Assembly (NCBI GenBank): GCA_965202735.1
Contig: OZ241844.1
Location: 682,001 to 746,000 of the forward strand
Direction of reading: 5' to 3'
DNA: 64,000 nt
From: HK1 sp965202735
Lineage (GTDB): Bacteria > Pseudomonadota > Gammaproteobacteria > HK1
Shown in pieces: positions 27,497-35,974 of this stretch. Under the pieces are notes generated by a model. It was given only the letters and a program-made list of their open reading frames with translations, had not been told where the DNA came from and made no database searches. The position numbers and the translations under genes are program-made. Within the stretch, counting starts at the first letter, position 1. Every line of letters starts with the position of its first letter.

Positions 27497-30091
27497 ATGA
27501 CAGTTGAAGGCATCACGCTTCGCGGCGGCACGGGCGCCGACACCCTGACGGGCGGCGACGGCAATGACGAGCTCCATGGCGGCGACGGCAATGACGAGCT
27601 CCATGGCGGCGACGGCGCCGATACCCTCGACGGCTGGCTTGGCGATGACACCGTGCATGGCGACGCGGGCAACGACACCCTCTACGGCGGCGACGGCGAC
27701 GACACGCTCGACGGCGGCGAGGACGCCGACACGCTGTGGGGCGGACGCGGCGACGACACTCTGAAGGGCGGCCGGGGCAATGACACGCTGTGGGGCGGCC
27801 TCGGCGCCGACACCTTCGCGTTCGCGGTCGGAGACGGACACGACAAGATTGTCGACTTCGAGGACGGCGACCGCATCGAGATGACCGGGGTGCCCGGTGG
27901 GTTCGAGGGGCTGGTCATCGAGCAGGACGGAGCCGATGCCGTCATCCGCTACGGCGAGGGCGACACCGTCCGGGTGTCGGGCGTGTCGGTGGCGGAGCTC
28001 GGCAAGGACCGCTTCGAGTTTCTTCCCGCCGAGGGGGACCCGCAGGGGGGTGACGAGGACGACGACACCCCGAACGGTGACGAGGACGACGACGAGGACG
28101 AGGGCGCCGCAGCCGCGCAGAAGGCCGCCGGGGTGACGCGCAAGGGCGGCAAGGGCAACGACACCCTCGACGGCGGGGACGGCGACGATACCCTGAAGGG
28201 CGGCGGGGGCGACGACACCCTGAACGGCGGCAAGGGCAACGATACCCTGAGGGGCGGCAAGGGCGACGACATCCTGAACGGCGGGCGGGGCGACGACAGG
28301 CTGAAGGGCGGCCGGGGCGCCGACACCTTCGTGTTCCGGGCCGGGAACGGCCAGGACACCATTGGCGACTTCGGGGACGGCGACACGATTCGCCTCGACG
28401 GGGTGACCGGGGGGTTCGCGGGGCTGGTCATCGAGCAGGACGGGGCCGATGCCGTCGTCCGCTATGGCGACCGGGACGACAGCATCCGGCTCAAGGGCGT
28501 GTCGGCGGACTCGCTCGACGAGGACGACTTCACGCTGCCTTCCGACTCCGGAGGCGGCGACAAGGTCGTGAACGGCGCCGGCCAGCCCGCGAATCCGCCG
28601 CCCGGCGCGGCGCAGACCCAGACGACCGACGCGGCGCAGACCCAGACGACCGGCGCGGCGCAGACCCAGACGACCGGCGCGGGCGGGACCGGGAACGCAC
28701 CGACCGGCGCGCCGCAGACCCAGAGATCCGACTCGGACGAAACCACGGAAACGCCGCCAGCCCGTGATGGCGTCACCCTGAGGGGGGACAAGTGGCACGA
28801 CGATCTCCGCGGCGGCGACGGCGATGACACCCTCTATGGCGAGGGCTGGGACGACGACCTCTACGGCGGCAGCGGCAGTGACATCCTTCACGGCGGCGAC
28901 GGCGCCGACAACCTCTGGGGCGGCAACCACGGCAGCGGTGACGACGAAGGCAGCGATACCCTCTATGGCGGGGACGGCGGCGACTACCTCTTCGGCGGCA
29001 ACTTCGGCGGCGGTGACGACGGCGACGACACGCTCCACGGCGGCGCGGGCAATGACCATCTCTGGGGCGGCAACTACGGCTACTTCGCCGGCATCAGCAA
29101 CGCCGGCGACGACGGCAACGACACGCTCTACGGTGACGGCGGCAACGACGAGCTCTACGGCGGCAGCCTCTACAGCGACGGCACCGACGGCAACGACACG
29201 CTCCGCGGCGGCGACGGCGACGACAAGCTCTGGGGCGGCAACGACCGCGGCGACGGTACCGACGGCAACGACACGCTCCACGGTGACGACGGCGACGACA
29301 CGCTCTGGGGCGGCAATAACGAAGCCGCCGGCGACGACGGCAACGACACCCTGTACGGCGGCGACGGGGATGACCGACTCTACGGCGGCAACCACCGCGG
29401 AGGCCACCTCGGAGACGACGGCGACGACGGCGACGACACCCTGTACGGCGGCGACGGGGATGACCGACTCTACGGCGGCAACCACGGCAGCGGCGACGAC
29501 GGCAACGACACCCTGTACGGCGGCGACGGGGATGACCGACTCTACGGCGGCAACCACAAAGGCAAGCACCTCGGCGGCCACCCCGGATACGACGGCGACG
29601 ACGGCAACGACACGCTGTACGGCGGCAAGGGCAACGACACCCTTTACGGCGGTAACCAGGGCGGCGATGGCGATGACGGTGACGACACGCTCCACGGCGG
29701 CGAGGGTGACGACCACCTCTACGGCGGCAACCACAAAGGCGACGGCGGCGACGGCGACGACACCCTTCATGGTGACGAGGGCCAAGACCACCTCCATGGC
29801 GGTGAGGGCGACGACACGCTCGAGGGCGGCAAGGACGACGACGAGCTCTACGGCGGCGACGGCGACGACCGGTTCGTGTTCGACCGGGAGTCGGGCGACG
29901 ACACCATCCACGACTTCGAGGACGGGCAGGACATCCTCGTCATCAAGGGCGGCCTGAAGCTCTCCGACCTCGACATCAAGCAAAGCGGCGACGACGCAGT
30001 GATCAGCGGCCCCTCCGATCTCTTCTCGATCGTGATCGAGGACTTCGATGCCTCGCTGCTGACCGCGGACGACTTCGACTTCATCGCCTGA
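27497..30091 (+). CDS. Large multi-block RTX protein
   Basis: 864 residues, very acidic. Three RTX blocks of GGxGxDxUx nonapeptides (about 10-110, 215-275, 430-800), each followed by a cap module: GADTFAFAVGDGHDKIVDF, GADTFVFRAGNGQDTIGDF, and DDRFVFDRESGDDTIHDF. The first two caps share GLVIEQDGADAV. Linkers are an acidic Asp/Glu stretch and a Thr/Gln tract with three AAQTQTTG units. In block 3 the repeats are spaced by GGNxxG inserts. The end ADDFDFIA fits a type I secretion signal; no N-terminal signal peptide. No enzyme domain. Likely a secreted calcium-binding surface or matrix protein; transporter genes are not in the window. Confidence 0.85.
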   Translation: MTVEGITLRGGTGADTLTGGDGNDELHGGDGNDELHGGDGADTLDGWLGDDTVHGDAGNDTLYGGDGDDTLDGGEDADTLWGGRGDDTLKGGRGNDTLWGGLGADTFAFAVGDGHDKIVDFEDGDRIEMTGVPGGFEGLVIEQDGADAVIRYGEGDTVRVSGVSVAELGKDRFEFLPAEGDPQGGDEDDDTPNGDEDDDEDEGAAAAQKAAGVTRKGGKGNDTLDGGDGDDTLKGGGGDDTLNGGKGNDTLRGGKGDDILNGGRGDDRLKGGRGADTFVFRAGNGQDTIGDFGDGDTIRLDGVTGGFAGLVIEQDGADAVVRYGDRDDSIRLKGVSADSLDEDDFTLPSDSGGGDKVVNGAGQPANPPPGAAQTQTTDAAQTQTTGAAQTQTTGAGGTGNAPTGAPQTQRSDSDETTETPPARDGVTLRGDKWHDDLRGGDGDDTLYGEGWDDDLYGGSGSDILHGGDGADNLWGGNHGSGDDEGSDTLYGGDGGDYLFGGNFGGGDDGDDTLHGGAGNDHLWGGNYGYFAGISNAGDDGNDTLYGDGGNDELYGGSLYSDGTDGNDTLRGGDGDDKLWGGNDRGDGTDGNDTLHGDDGDDTLWGGNNEAAGDDGNDTLYGGDGDDRLYGGNHRGGHLGDDGDDGDDTLYGGDGDDRLYGGNHGSGDDGNDTLYGGDGDDRLYGGNHKGKHLGGHPGYDGDDGNDTLYGGKGNDTLYGGNQGGDGDDGDDTLHGGEGDDHLYGGNHKGDGGDGDDTLHGDEGQDHLHGGEGDDTLEGGKDDDELYGGDGDDRFVFDRESGDDTIHDFEDGQDILVIKGGLKLSDLDIKQSGDDAVISGPSDLFSIVIEDFDASLLTADDFDFIA

Positions 30092-30451
30092 CCGGCCGGC
30101 GCGCCGGTCCGACCCGCCCCGGCGCTGACGACAGGGCGGGGCCCAGTGTGTCGGCCATCGGCCCGGAGGACCTGCCGGACGAGGATCTCCCGGACGGCAT
30201 GATCGCCACCCGACGGTTACGCTCTTCGATGACGGCGGTTCCGGTGTGCCCGGCAGATGGTGCGGCTGATGACCTCGGTCTCGTCTTGGGGTGCGTTCAC
30301 AACGCCCGCCAACGACCCTGCCGTGGCCCGGAAGCATCCAGCCCCGATACCCCCGGCAGGGCGGGACGATCCGATACCAGCCGCGCTACTCCGGCGTCCC
30401 CACGCGATACCCCCGGCAGGGCGACGGCGGTCCCGCTGCGGGCCCGGGCCG
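30092..30451. other. Intergenic region between convergent RTX and SLAM-like genes
   Basis: 360 bases. A short inverted repeat GACCGGC/GCCGGTC (30090-30109) overlaps the RTX stop codon and could act as a weak terminator, though no T-run follows. A direct repeat of GATACCCCCGGCAGGGCG occurs near 30347 and 30405. No gene seen. Confidence 0.5.
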
Positions 30452-31453
30452 TCAGAAGGTCCGGACCACGCCGATCTCGGCGACGGTGCGGGTGTAGTCG
30501 TGGAGCGCGAGGTTGCTGTCGCGGCGCTCGCGGCGCAGGGTGAGTTCCGGCGTGAAGCCGAGCAGCTCGACATGGCGGCTGGACAGGGTGAGCCACGCGG
30601 CGAGCGTCCGGTCGCGCCGCGCATCGGGGCCGAGCCAGAGCTGCGGCGCGCCGTAGCGCCGCCAGCCGTGCGAGACGCCCCCGCCCGCCACGAAGCCCAG
30701 CGGCAGCTCGCGCTCAGCCGACAGCCCGACGAAGAACGCGGTCCAGGAGTGGGCGTCGCTCTCCAGCGTCTCGCGGCTCCAGCCGGCCTCGGCCCGCAGC
30801 AGCGTCGCCCGGCCCGGCGCATGGGCGAGGTCGACGCCGGCCGAATCGATGCGGCCCGCGCCCAGGAAGCCCGCGTAGTCGATGCGCTCGCGCCCCAGCG
30901 AGGCGCCCAGCCGCCAGGCCGGCCCGACCGCCCAGCCACCCGCCAGAGCGACGCCCCGCGCCCGGCTGTAGAGGTCGCCGCCGACCCAGCGCCGCCGCGC
31001 GGTCGCCTCCACGCGCAGGTCGAGCGCGTCGAACAGGAAGCGCGGCCCCGCGCGCAGGCTCACCGTGCGGTCGTTGAACGCGCTCTCCCGGTACGTCCGG
31101 GTCCGCACCCCGCCGCCGATGCGCAGCCGCAGGTCCGGCGCAAGCCGCGCCTCGTGGCTCGCGAACAGGTCGGCCCGCACTCCGACCCCGCTGGTCCGGC
31201 GCGCGTCCTCCGACAGCGTGGCCGGAATGCCGGCCAGAGGCACCGTGCGGGCGTCGGTGGCGGCGTTGATGTTGCTGTCGGGCGCCAGCGCCAGCGCGCC
31301 GGTGACCCACCAGCCCTTGCGCCGCCGGATCTGGTCGAGGAAGGCCAGCGCGCGGGCGCGCGCGGCCTCGGGCAGGTCCTTCGTTCCCAGCGCCAGCCGG
31401 AAGTGATGCGCCGCGCTGCCGTCCTCCTCGGCCCGGATACGCCGGGGCGTCAC
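30452..31453 (-). pseudogene. 5'-truncated SLAM/DUF560 outer-membrane barrel
   Basis: 333 residues if started at the GTG that overlaps the mtnA stop codon (GTGA). Residues about 10-45 resemble the tail of a TPR domain, then comes the SLAM hallmark APDSNINAA and a complete run of amphipathic strands ending in LHDYTRTVAEIGVVRTF, with the terminal Phe of outer-membrane barrels. A normal surface lipoprotein assembly modifier has a signal peptide and a full TPR domain before this; here mtnA occupies that place. So it cannot be exported as it stands and looks like a gene fragment joined to mtnA by rearrangement. It faces the large RTX gene. Confidence 0.65.
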
Positions 31454-32511
31454 ACCGTCACGCCGGCGAGGAGCTCCGCGATCCGGCCCCGATCCGGCGC
31501 CTCGACGACGCCGCGCTCGGTCACCAGCGCGTCGACCAGCGCCGCCGGCGTGACGTCGAACACCGGGTTCCACGCCCCCGCTCCGTGCGGCGCGACGCGC
31601 TGGCCGGCGTGCGAGAGCAGCTCGTCGGACCGCCGGCTCTCGATGGGCACGTCGTCGCCGGTCGCCGAGCGCGGATCGATCGTGGACGCGGGAGCGACGA
31701 CCATGAAGCGCACGCCGTGGTGGCGGGCGCACACCGCGAGCGAGTACGTGCCGATCTTGTTCGCGACGTCGCCGTTGGCGGCGATGCGGTCAGCGCCCAC
31801 GATGACCCAGCGCACGCGGCCCTGGCGCATCGCCCAGCTCGCGGCGGAGTCGGCGATCAGGGTCACGGGGATGCCGGCCTCGACCAGCTCGTACGCGGTC
31901 AGCCTCGCCCCCTGGAGCCAGGGCCGCGTCTCGCCGGCGTACACGTGCGCGATCCGGCCCGCCGCGTGGGCGGCGCGCACCACCCCCAGCGCGGTGCCGT
32001 AGCCGGCGGTCGCCAGCGCGCCCGCGTTGCAGTGGGTGAGGACCTCGCAGCGCGATTCGATGAGCGCGGCGCCCAGCGCGCCCATGCGGCGGTTCGCGGC
32101 GACGTCCTCGGCATGGATGGCGCGGGCGGCTTCGAGCAGGGCGGGCTCGGGGTCGGCGTCCGCCGCCACGGCGTCCATCGCCACCCGCATCCGGTCGATC
32201 GCCCATGCGAGGTTCACCGCGGTCGGCCGCGACGCGGCGAGCCGGCCGAGGTCCGCGTCGATGCGCTCGCGCCAGGCCGCCCGGGACTCCGCGAAGCGCT
32301 GCCGGGCCGCCAGCACCACCGCGTACGCGGCGGCCACGCCGATCGCCGGAGCGCCGCGCACCACCATCTCCCGGATCGCGTCCGCCACTTCCGCGCACTC
32401 GGTGCAGCGACGCGTCACCGACGCCCGCGGCAGCGCCCGCTGGTCGAGGAGCTCAAGCGCGCCGTCCCGCCAGGCGATGGCGCTCACGGACGATGCGGCG
32501 GCGTCGCTCAA
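31450..32511 (-). CDS. mtnA: S-methyl-5-thioribose-1-phosphate isomerase
   Basis: Converts methylthioribose-1-phosphate to the ribulose form in methionine salvage; eIF2B-related fold. 353 residues. Catalytic Cys in THCNAGALATAGYGTALG and catalytic Asp in VGADRIAANGDVANKIGTY. It is divergent from mtaD, as in pseudomonads where mtnA and the MTA deaminase are neighbours. The other mtn genes are not in the window. The stop codon overlaps the start of the SLAM fragment. Confidence 0.95.
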   Translation of the reverse strand: MSDAAASSVSAIAWRDGALELLDQRALPRASVTRRCTECAEVADAIREMVVRGAPAIGVAAAYAVVLAARQRFAESRAAWRERIDADLGRLAASRPTAVNLAWAIDRMRVAMDAVAADADPEPALLEAARAIHAEDVAANRRMGALGAALIESRCEVLTHCNAGALATAGYGTALGVVRAAHAAGRIAHVYAGETRPWLQGARLTAYELVEAGIPVTLIADSAASWAMRQGRVRWVIVGADRIAANGDVANKIGTYSLAVCARHHGVRFMVVAPASTIDPRSATGDDVPIESRRSDELLSHAGQRVAPHGAGAWNPVFDVTPAALVDALVTERGVVEAPDRGRIAELLAGVTV

Positions 32512-32529
32512 TGCGCGGCCCGGACGGAT

Positions 32530-32752
32530 GCGGGGCTGTCCGGAAGCCGTGACGAGCCGCTCGTCACCCGCCCGGTCGGGGCTTTCGACGACGAGAAGCC
32601 GCCAGCAACTCCCGCCAACGCCCGGAGAGGCCGTGCCGCGGGGGGATTCCGGCGCGATTTAGACCACCAGAGCGCCCGGGCGAAGGGATTTCGAGGACCT
32701 GTTCCCGCGCCAGCGGGAATCGCCGAGAGGCCGCCGGTCACCGTGCGATCGT
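32530..32752 (+). repeat. Dispersed repeat family A, copy 5, split by a family B element
   Basis: The left part (GGCTGTCCGGAAGCCGTGAC) and right part (CGGTCACCGTGCGATCGTCC) are family A. Between them, about 32604-32725, lies a family B element. The B element is flanked by AGAAGCCGCC (32594-32603) and AGAGGCCGCC (32726-32735), a nine-of-ten direct repeat that looks like a target-site duplication. Fills most of the mtnA/mtaD divergent intergenic space. Confidence 0.72.
32607..32722 (+). repeat. Dispersed repeat family B, copy 1
   Basis: About 116 bp with ends CTCCCGCCAACGCCCGG and CGCGCCAGCGGGAAT, which are partly inverted (CCCGC/GCGGG). Nearly identical to the copy at 47674, including the GGGGGGATTCCGGCGCGATTT block. 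Inserted into family A copy 5. Confidence 0.8.
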
Positions 32753-32834
32753 CCCCACGTACCGATATCATGGCGGGACGCCGGCGCGGCCGTCCGCACC
32801 CGCGCGCGTTCCCCGCCATCGAAGCCGTCACCGC

Positions 32835-34157
32835 ATGCAATCCGTCGATACCCTGGTCGAAGGCCGCTGGGTGATCCCCGTCGAGCCGGAAGGCGTGGTG
32901 CTGGAGCACCACACCGTGGTCGTCGAGGGCGGCCGCATCCGGGCGATATTACCGCACGCCGAAGCGCGTTCGGGATACGCCGCGGACCACACCGTGGAGC
33001 TTCGCGACCACGTGCTGCTGCCGGGGCTCGTCAACGCCCACACCCACGCGGCGATGACGCTCATGCGGGGCATGGCCGACGATCTGCCCCTCATGCGCTG
33101 GATCCGGGAGCACATCTGGCCGGCCGAGGCCCGCTGGGTCGGCGACGAGTTCGTGCGCGACGGGACCGGGCTCGCGGTCGCCGAGATGCTGCGCGGAGGA
33201 ACGACCTGCTTCAACGACATGTACTTCCACCCGGACGACGCGGGGCGCACGGCGGCGGCGGCCGGCATGCGATGCGTGGTGGGCATGATCGTGCTCGACT
33301 TCCCTACCGCGTGGGCCGGCGGAGCGGACGAGTACCTGGCGCGCGCGGCGGAGGTGCACGACGAGTTCCGCTCCCATCCTCTCGTCGATACCGCGTTCGC
33401 GCCGCACGCGCCCTACACCGTATCGGATGGTCCGCTCGAACGGGTCCGGGTCCTCGCCGACGAGCTGGACGTCCCCGTGCACATCCACCTGCACGAGACG
33501 GCCGCAGAGGTGGAGAGCGCGGTCGCCGCCGGGGGCGTGCGTCCGTTCGCGCGGCTGGACCGGCTCGGGCTCCTCTCGCCGAGGCTCATGGCGGTGCACA
33601 TGACGGAGCTCGCGCAGGAGGAGATCGAGCGGCTCGCCGAGTGCGGCGCCCACGTGGTGCACTGCCCCGAGTCCAACATGAAGCTCGCGAGCGGCTTCTG
33701 TCCGGTCGCGGAGCTGCTCGCGGCGGGGGTGGGGGTCGCGCTCGGCACCGACGGCGCCGCGAGCAACAACGACCTCGACATGATCCAGGAGATGCGTACC
33801 GCGAGCCTCCTCGCCAAGGCGGTGGCGCGGGACGCGACCGCGGTACCCGCCCATCGGGCGATCGCCATGGCGACGATCGCGGGGGCGCGCGCGCTCGGCC
33901 GGGAAGACGCCATCGGCAGCCTCGTGCCCGGCAAGGCCGCGGACCTGATCGCGATCGACCTCGGCGCCATCGAGTCGCAGCCGGTCTACGACGCGGCGTC
34001 GCAGGTCGCGTTCTCGGCGTCGCGACGGCAGGTGAGCGACGTATGGGTCGCCGGACGCAGGCTGCTCCGCGACGGGGCGCTCCTCACCGTCGATCAGGAC
34101 CGGGTGCTGGCGCGGGCGAGGCACTGGCGGACGCGGATCGGTGGAGAAGCACCGTGA
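32835..34157 (+). CDS. mtaD: TRZ/ATZ-family amidohydrolase, MTA/SAH deaminase
   Basis: Metal-dependent deaminase of 440 residues; members in this gene context turn 5'-methylthioadenosine (and SAH) into the inosine form. Metal site: HTH in VNAHTHAAMTLMRG (about 68-70), His in HLHETAAE, His in VVHCPESN, Asp in LGTDGAASNN. Begins MQSVDTLVEGRWVIP. Divergent from mtnA; followed by ubiG. Its last codons and stop lie inside a 48-bp tandem repeat. Confidence 0.9.
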   Translation: MQSVDTLVEGRWVIPVEPEGVVLEHHTVVVEGGRIRAILPHAEARSGYAADHTVELRDHVLLPGLVNAHTHAAMTLMRGMADDLPLMRWIREHIWPAEARWVGDEFVRDGTGLAVAEMLRGGTTCFNDMYFHPDDAGRTAAAAGMRCVVGMIVLDFPTAWAGGADEYLARAAEVHDEFRSHPLVDTAFAPHAPYTVSDGPLERVRVLADELDVPVHIHLHETAAEVESAVAAGGVRPFARLDRLGLLSPRLMAVHMTELAQEEIERLAECGAHVVHCPESNMKLASGFCPVAELLAAGVGVALGTDGAASNNDLDMIQEMRTASLLAKAVARDATAVPAHRAIAMATIAGARALGREDAIGSLVPGKAADLIAIDLGAIESQPVYDAASQVAFSASRRQVSDVWVAGRRLLRDGALLTVDQDRVLARARHWRTRIGGEAP

Positions 34158-34261
34158 GCCGGCCGGAGGCACTGGCGGACGCGGACCGGTGGAGAAGCAC
34201 CGTGAGCCGGCCGGAGGCACTGGCGGACGCGGACCGGTGGAGAAGCACCGTGAACCGGCCG
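34118..34261 (+). repeat. 48-bp tandem repeat, three units, over the mtaD stop codon
   Basis: Units at 34118-34165, 34166-34213 and 34214-34261, nearly identical, each carrying GAGGCACTGGCGGACGCGGA and the TGA that ends mtaD in unit 1 (GCACCGTGA). The unit length is a multiple of three, so an open frame runs through it and on into ubiG. Confidence 0.92.
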
Positions 34262-34374
34262 AGTGCCGCCGGCCGGGTGCGCCGCATCCTCGCCGGGAAA
34301 CGGACGACGCGCCGGAGCCCGGCCGGGCGCGGTCCGTCGCGGCGCCGGCCGGAGCCCGGCGGCGGGGAGTGGCA

Positions 34375-35151
34375 TTGAGCATCGGGCCACTGCCGGACGG
34401 CGCGCCGGCCGCGAACGTCGACGAGGCCGAAGTCGCCCGATTCTCGGCGCACGCGGCGCGCTGGTGGGATCCGGACGGGGAGCTCCGCCCCCTGCATCGG
34501 CTCAACCCGGTGCGTACCGGGTACGTCGCGGACCGCGTCCCGCTCGCGGGCGCAAGGGTCGTCGACGTCGGCTGCGGCGGCGGGCTGCTCAGCGAGTCGC
34601 TCGCGGCGCGCGGCGCGGACGTCCTCGGCATCGATGCCTCGGAGGAGGCCCTGACCGCCGCCCGCGCGCACCTGGAGGTGTCGGGGCTCGAGGTCGAGTA
34701 CCGCGCGGCGACCGCCGAAGCCCTCGCCGGGCGCCTGCCGGGACGATTCGACCTGGTCACGTGCATGGAGCTGATCGAGCACGTTCCGGACGGCGCCGCC
34801 CTGGTCGGCGCGTGCGCGCGGCTCGTCCGTCCCGGCGGAGCCGTCGTCTTCTCCACCATCAGCCGGACTCCGAAGGCCTACGCGCTCGCGATCGTCGCCG
34901 CCGAATACGTCCTCGGCATGCTGCCGAGGGGCACGCACGACTATGCCCGCTTCGCACGGCCGTCGGAGCTCGCGCGGTGGGGTCGCGCCGCGCACCTGCG
35001 GCTGCGCGACGTGACCGGCGTCGCCTGGTCCGCCGCCGGCGGATTCCGGCTGCGGCGGGATCCTTCCGTCAACTATCTGGCGACGTTCGAAGCGCCTGCG
35101 GACCGGGAGACGCGGGCGCCGGGGACGGCGTCACGGTCCGGCGGCCGATGA
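34375..35151 (+). CDS. ubiG: Ubiquinone biosynthesis O-methyltransferase UbiG
   Basis: SAM-dependent 3-demethylubiquinol/2-polyprenyl-catechol O-methyltransferase. About 258 residues from the chosen TTG. Motif I VVDVGCGGGLLSE, then FDLVTCMELIEHVPD, and the family signature FSTISRTPKAYALAIVAAEY. The conserved part starts near DEAEVARFSAHAARWWDPDG. TTG at 34375 has GGGGAG five bases upstream; GTG at 34369 is a close alternative, while earlier in-frame starts such as 34141 would read through the 48-bp repeats (VEKHREPAGGTGGRGP units). Confidence 0.9.
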   Translation: MSIGPLPDGAPAANVDEAEVARFSAHAARWWDPDGELRPLHRLNPVRTGYVADRVPLAGARVVDVGCGGGLLSESLAARGADVLGIDASEEALTAARAHLEVSGLEVEYRAATAEALAGRLPGRFDLVTCMELIEHVPDGAALVGACARLVRPGGAVVFSTISRTPKAYALAIVAAEYVLGMLPRGTHDYARFARPSELARWGRAAHLRLRDVTGVAWSAAGGFRLRRDPSVNYLATFEAPADRETRAPGTASRSGGR

Positions 35152-35278
35152 ACGCCGGCCCCGCGGCGCTCGGGTCGGCCATGCCCGCTGCGGCGCCACG
35201 GCCCGATATGGTCCGACAGCCGATGAACCCCGACCTCTCGGCGCTCGGGTCGGCCATGCCGGCCGCGGCGCCACGGTC
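35145..35278 (+). repeat. Imperfect tandem duplication of the ubiG/phosphatase junction
   Basis: Unit 1 (35145-35219) and unit 2 (35220-35278) both start CCGATGAAC and share GGCGCTCGGGTCGGCCATGC and GCGGCGCCACGG; a third CCGATGAACC at 35279 is the start of the phosphatase gene. The first copy holds the ubiG TGA inside GATGAA. This suggests that an ancestral ATGA overlap of the two genes was duplicated and the genes were pushed apart. Confidence 0.85.
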
Positions 35279-35280
35279 CG

Positions 35281-35961
35281 ATGAACCCTGAGCCGGCGCC
35301 GCGTCCGGGGGCGGTGCTGTTCGACCTCGACGGCACGCTGGCCGACACCCTCCCCGACCTCGCCGACGCGCTCGCCTCGGCCGCGGGCGCCGGCGCGGTA
35401 GACGAGGCCCGGCTGCGACCGCTGGTCTCGGGGGGGACCCGGGAGATGATCGCGAGCGTGCTCGCACCCGGCGCCGACCGAGGGCGGCTCGAACGAGCGC
35501 GACACCGGTTCCTCGCGGGGTATCGCGAACGCATCGCGGTCCGTACCCGCCTGTTTCCGGGAATCGAACCGGTGCTGCGGACCCTGGAGGCACTCGGCGT
35601 GCGCTGGGGCATCGTCACCAACAAGCATGCCTGGCTGACCGGACCGCTGCTCGAATCGCTCGGCCTGGACCGGCGCGCGGCCTGCGTCGTGAGCGGTGAC
35701 ACCGCAACGCACCCCAAGCCGCACCCCGCCCCCCTGCTCCTCGCCTGCGAGAGGCTCTCGATCCGGCCGAACGCCGCCGTGTACGTGGGGGACTCCCGCT
35801 CCGACATCGAATCCGGCCGGGCCGCGGGCCTCACCACCGTGAGCGCGGGATGGGGCTACCTGAGCCCGGAGGACCCGCCGGAACGCTGGGGGGCGGACGT
35901 CGACACCGGCACTCCGGACGATCTGCACGCCTGGCTGCGCGGCGCACTCCGGGTGCGGTGA
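35281..35961 (+). CDS. gph: HAD phosphatase, Gph/MupP-type
   Basis: 226-residue HAD hydrolase. Nucleophile motif FDLDGTLADT at 14-23, Thr/Ser motif WGIVTNK, Lys in HPKPHPAP, and VGDSRSDIESGRAAG. Usually annotated phosphoglycolate phosphatase. In Pseudomonas the gene at this exact place (between ubiG and yciK) is MupP, a MurNAc-6-phosphate phosphatase of cell-wall recycling, so that function is equally plausible. The AmpG-like permease 1.7 kb away fits the recycling reading. Confidence 0.85.
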   Translation: MNPEPAPRPGAVLFDLDGTLADTLPDLADALASAAGAGAVDEARLRPLVSGGTREMIASVLAPGADRGRLERARHRFLAGYRERIAVRTRLFPGIEPVLRTLEALGVRWGIVTNKHAWLTGPLLESLGLDRRAACVVSGDTATHPKPHPAPLLLACERLSIRPNAAVYVGDSRSDIESGRAAGLTTVSAGWGYLSPEDPPERWGADVDTGTPDDLHAWLRGALRVR

Positions 35962-35974
35962 TCGGCGATCGCGC

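Noticed and set aside
27353..30337. A 994-codon open frame on the minus strand over the large RTX gene
   Set aside because: Val/Ala-rich complement of the RTX codons; the plus strand has the real RTX motifs and ribosome site.
31453..31732. Upstream extension of the SLAM barrel fragment through mtnA
   Set aside because: The extension is an Arg-rich out-of-phase reading of mtnA and shows no TPR or signal peptide.
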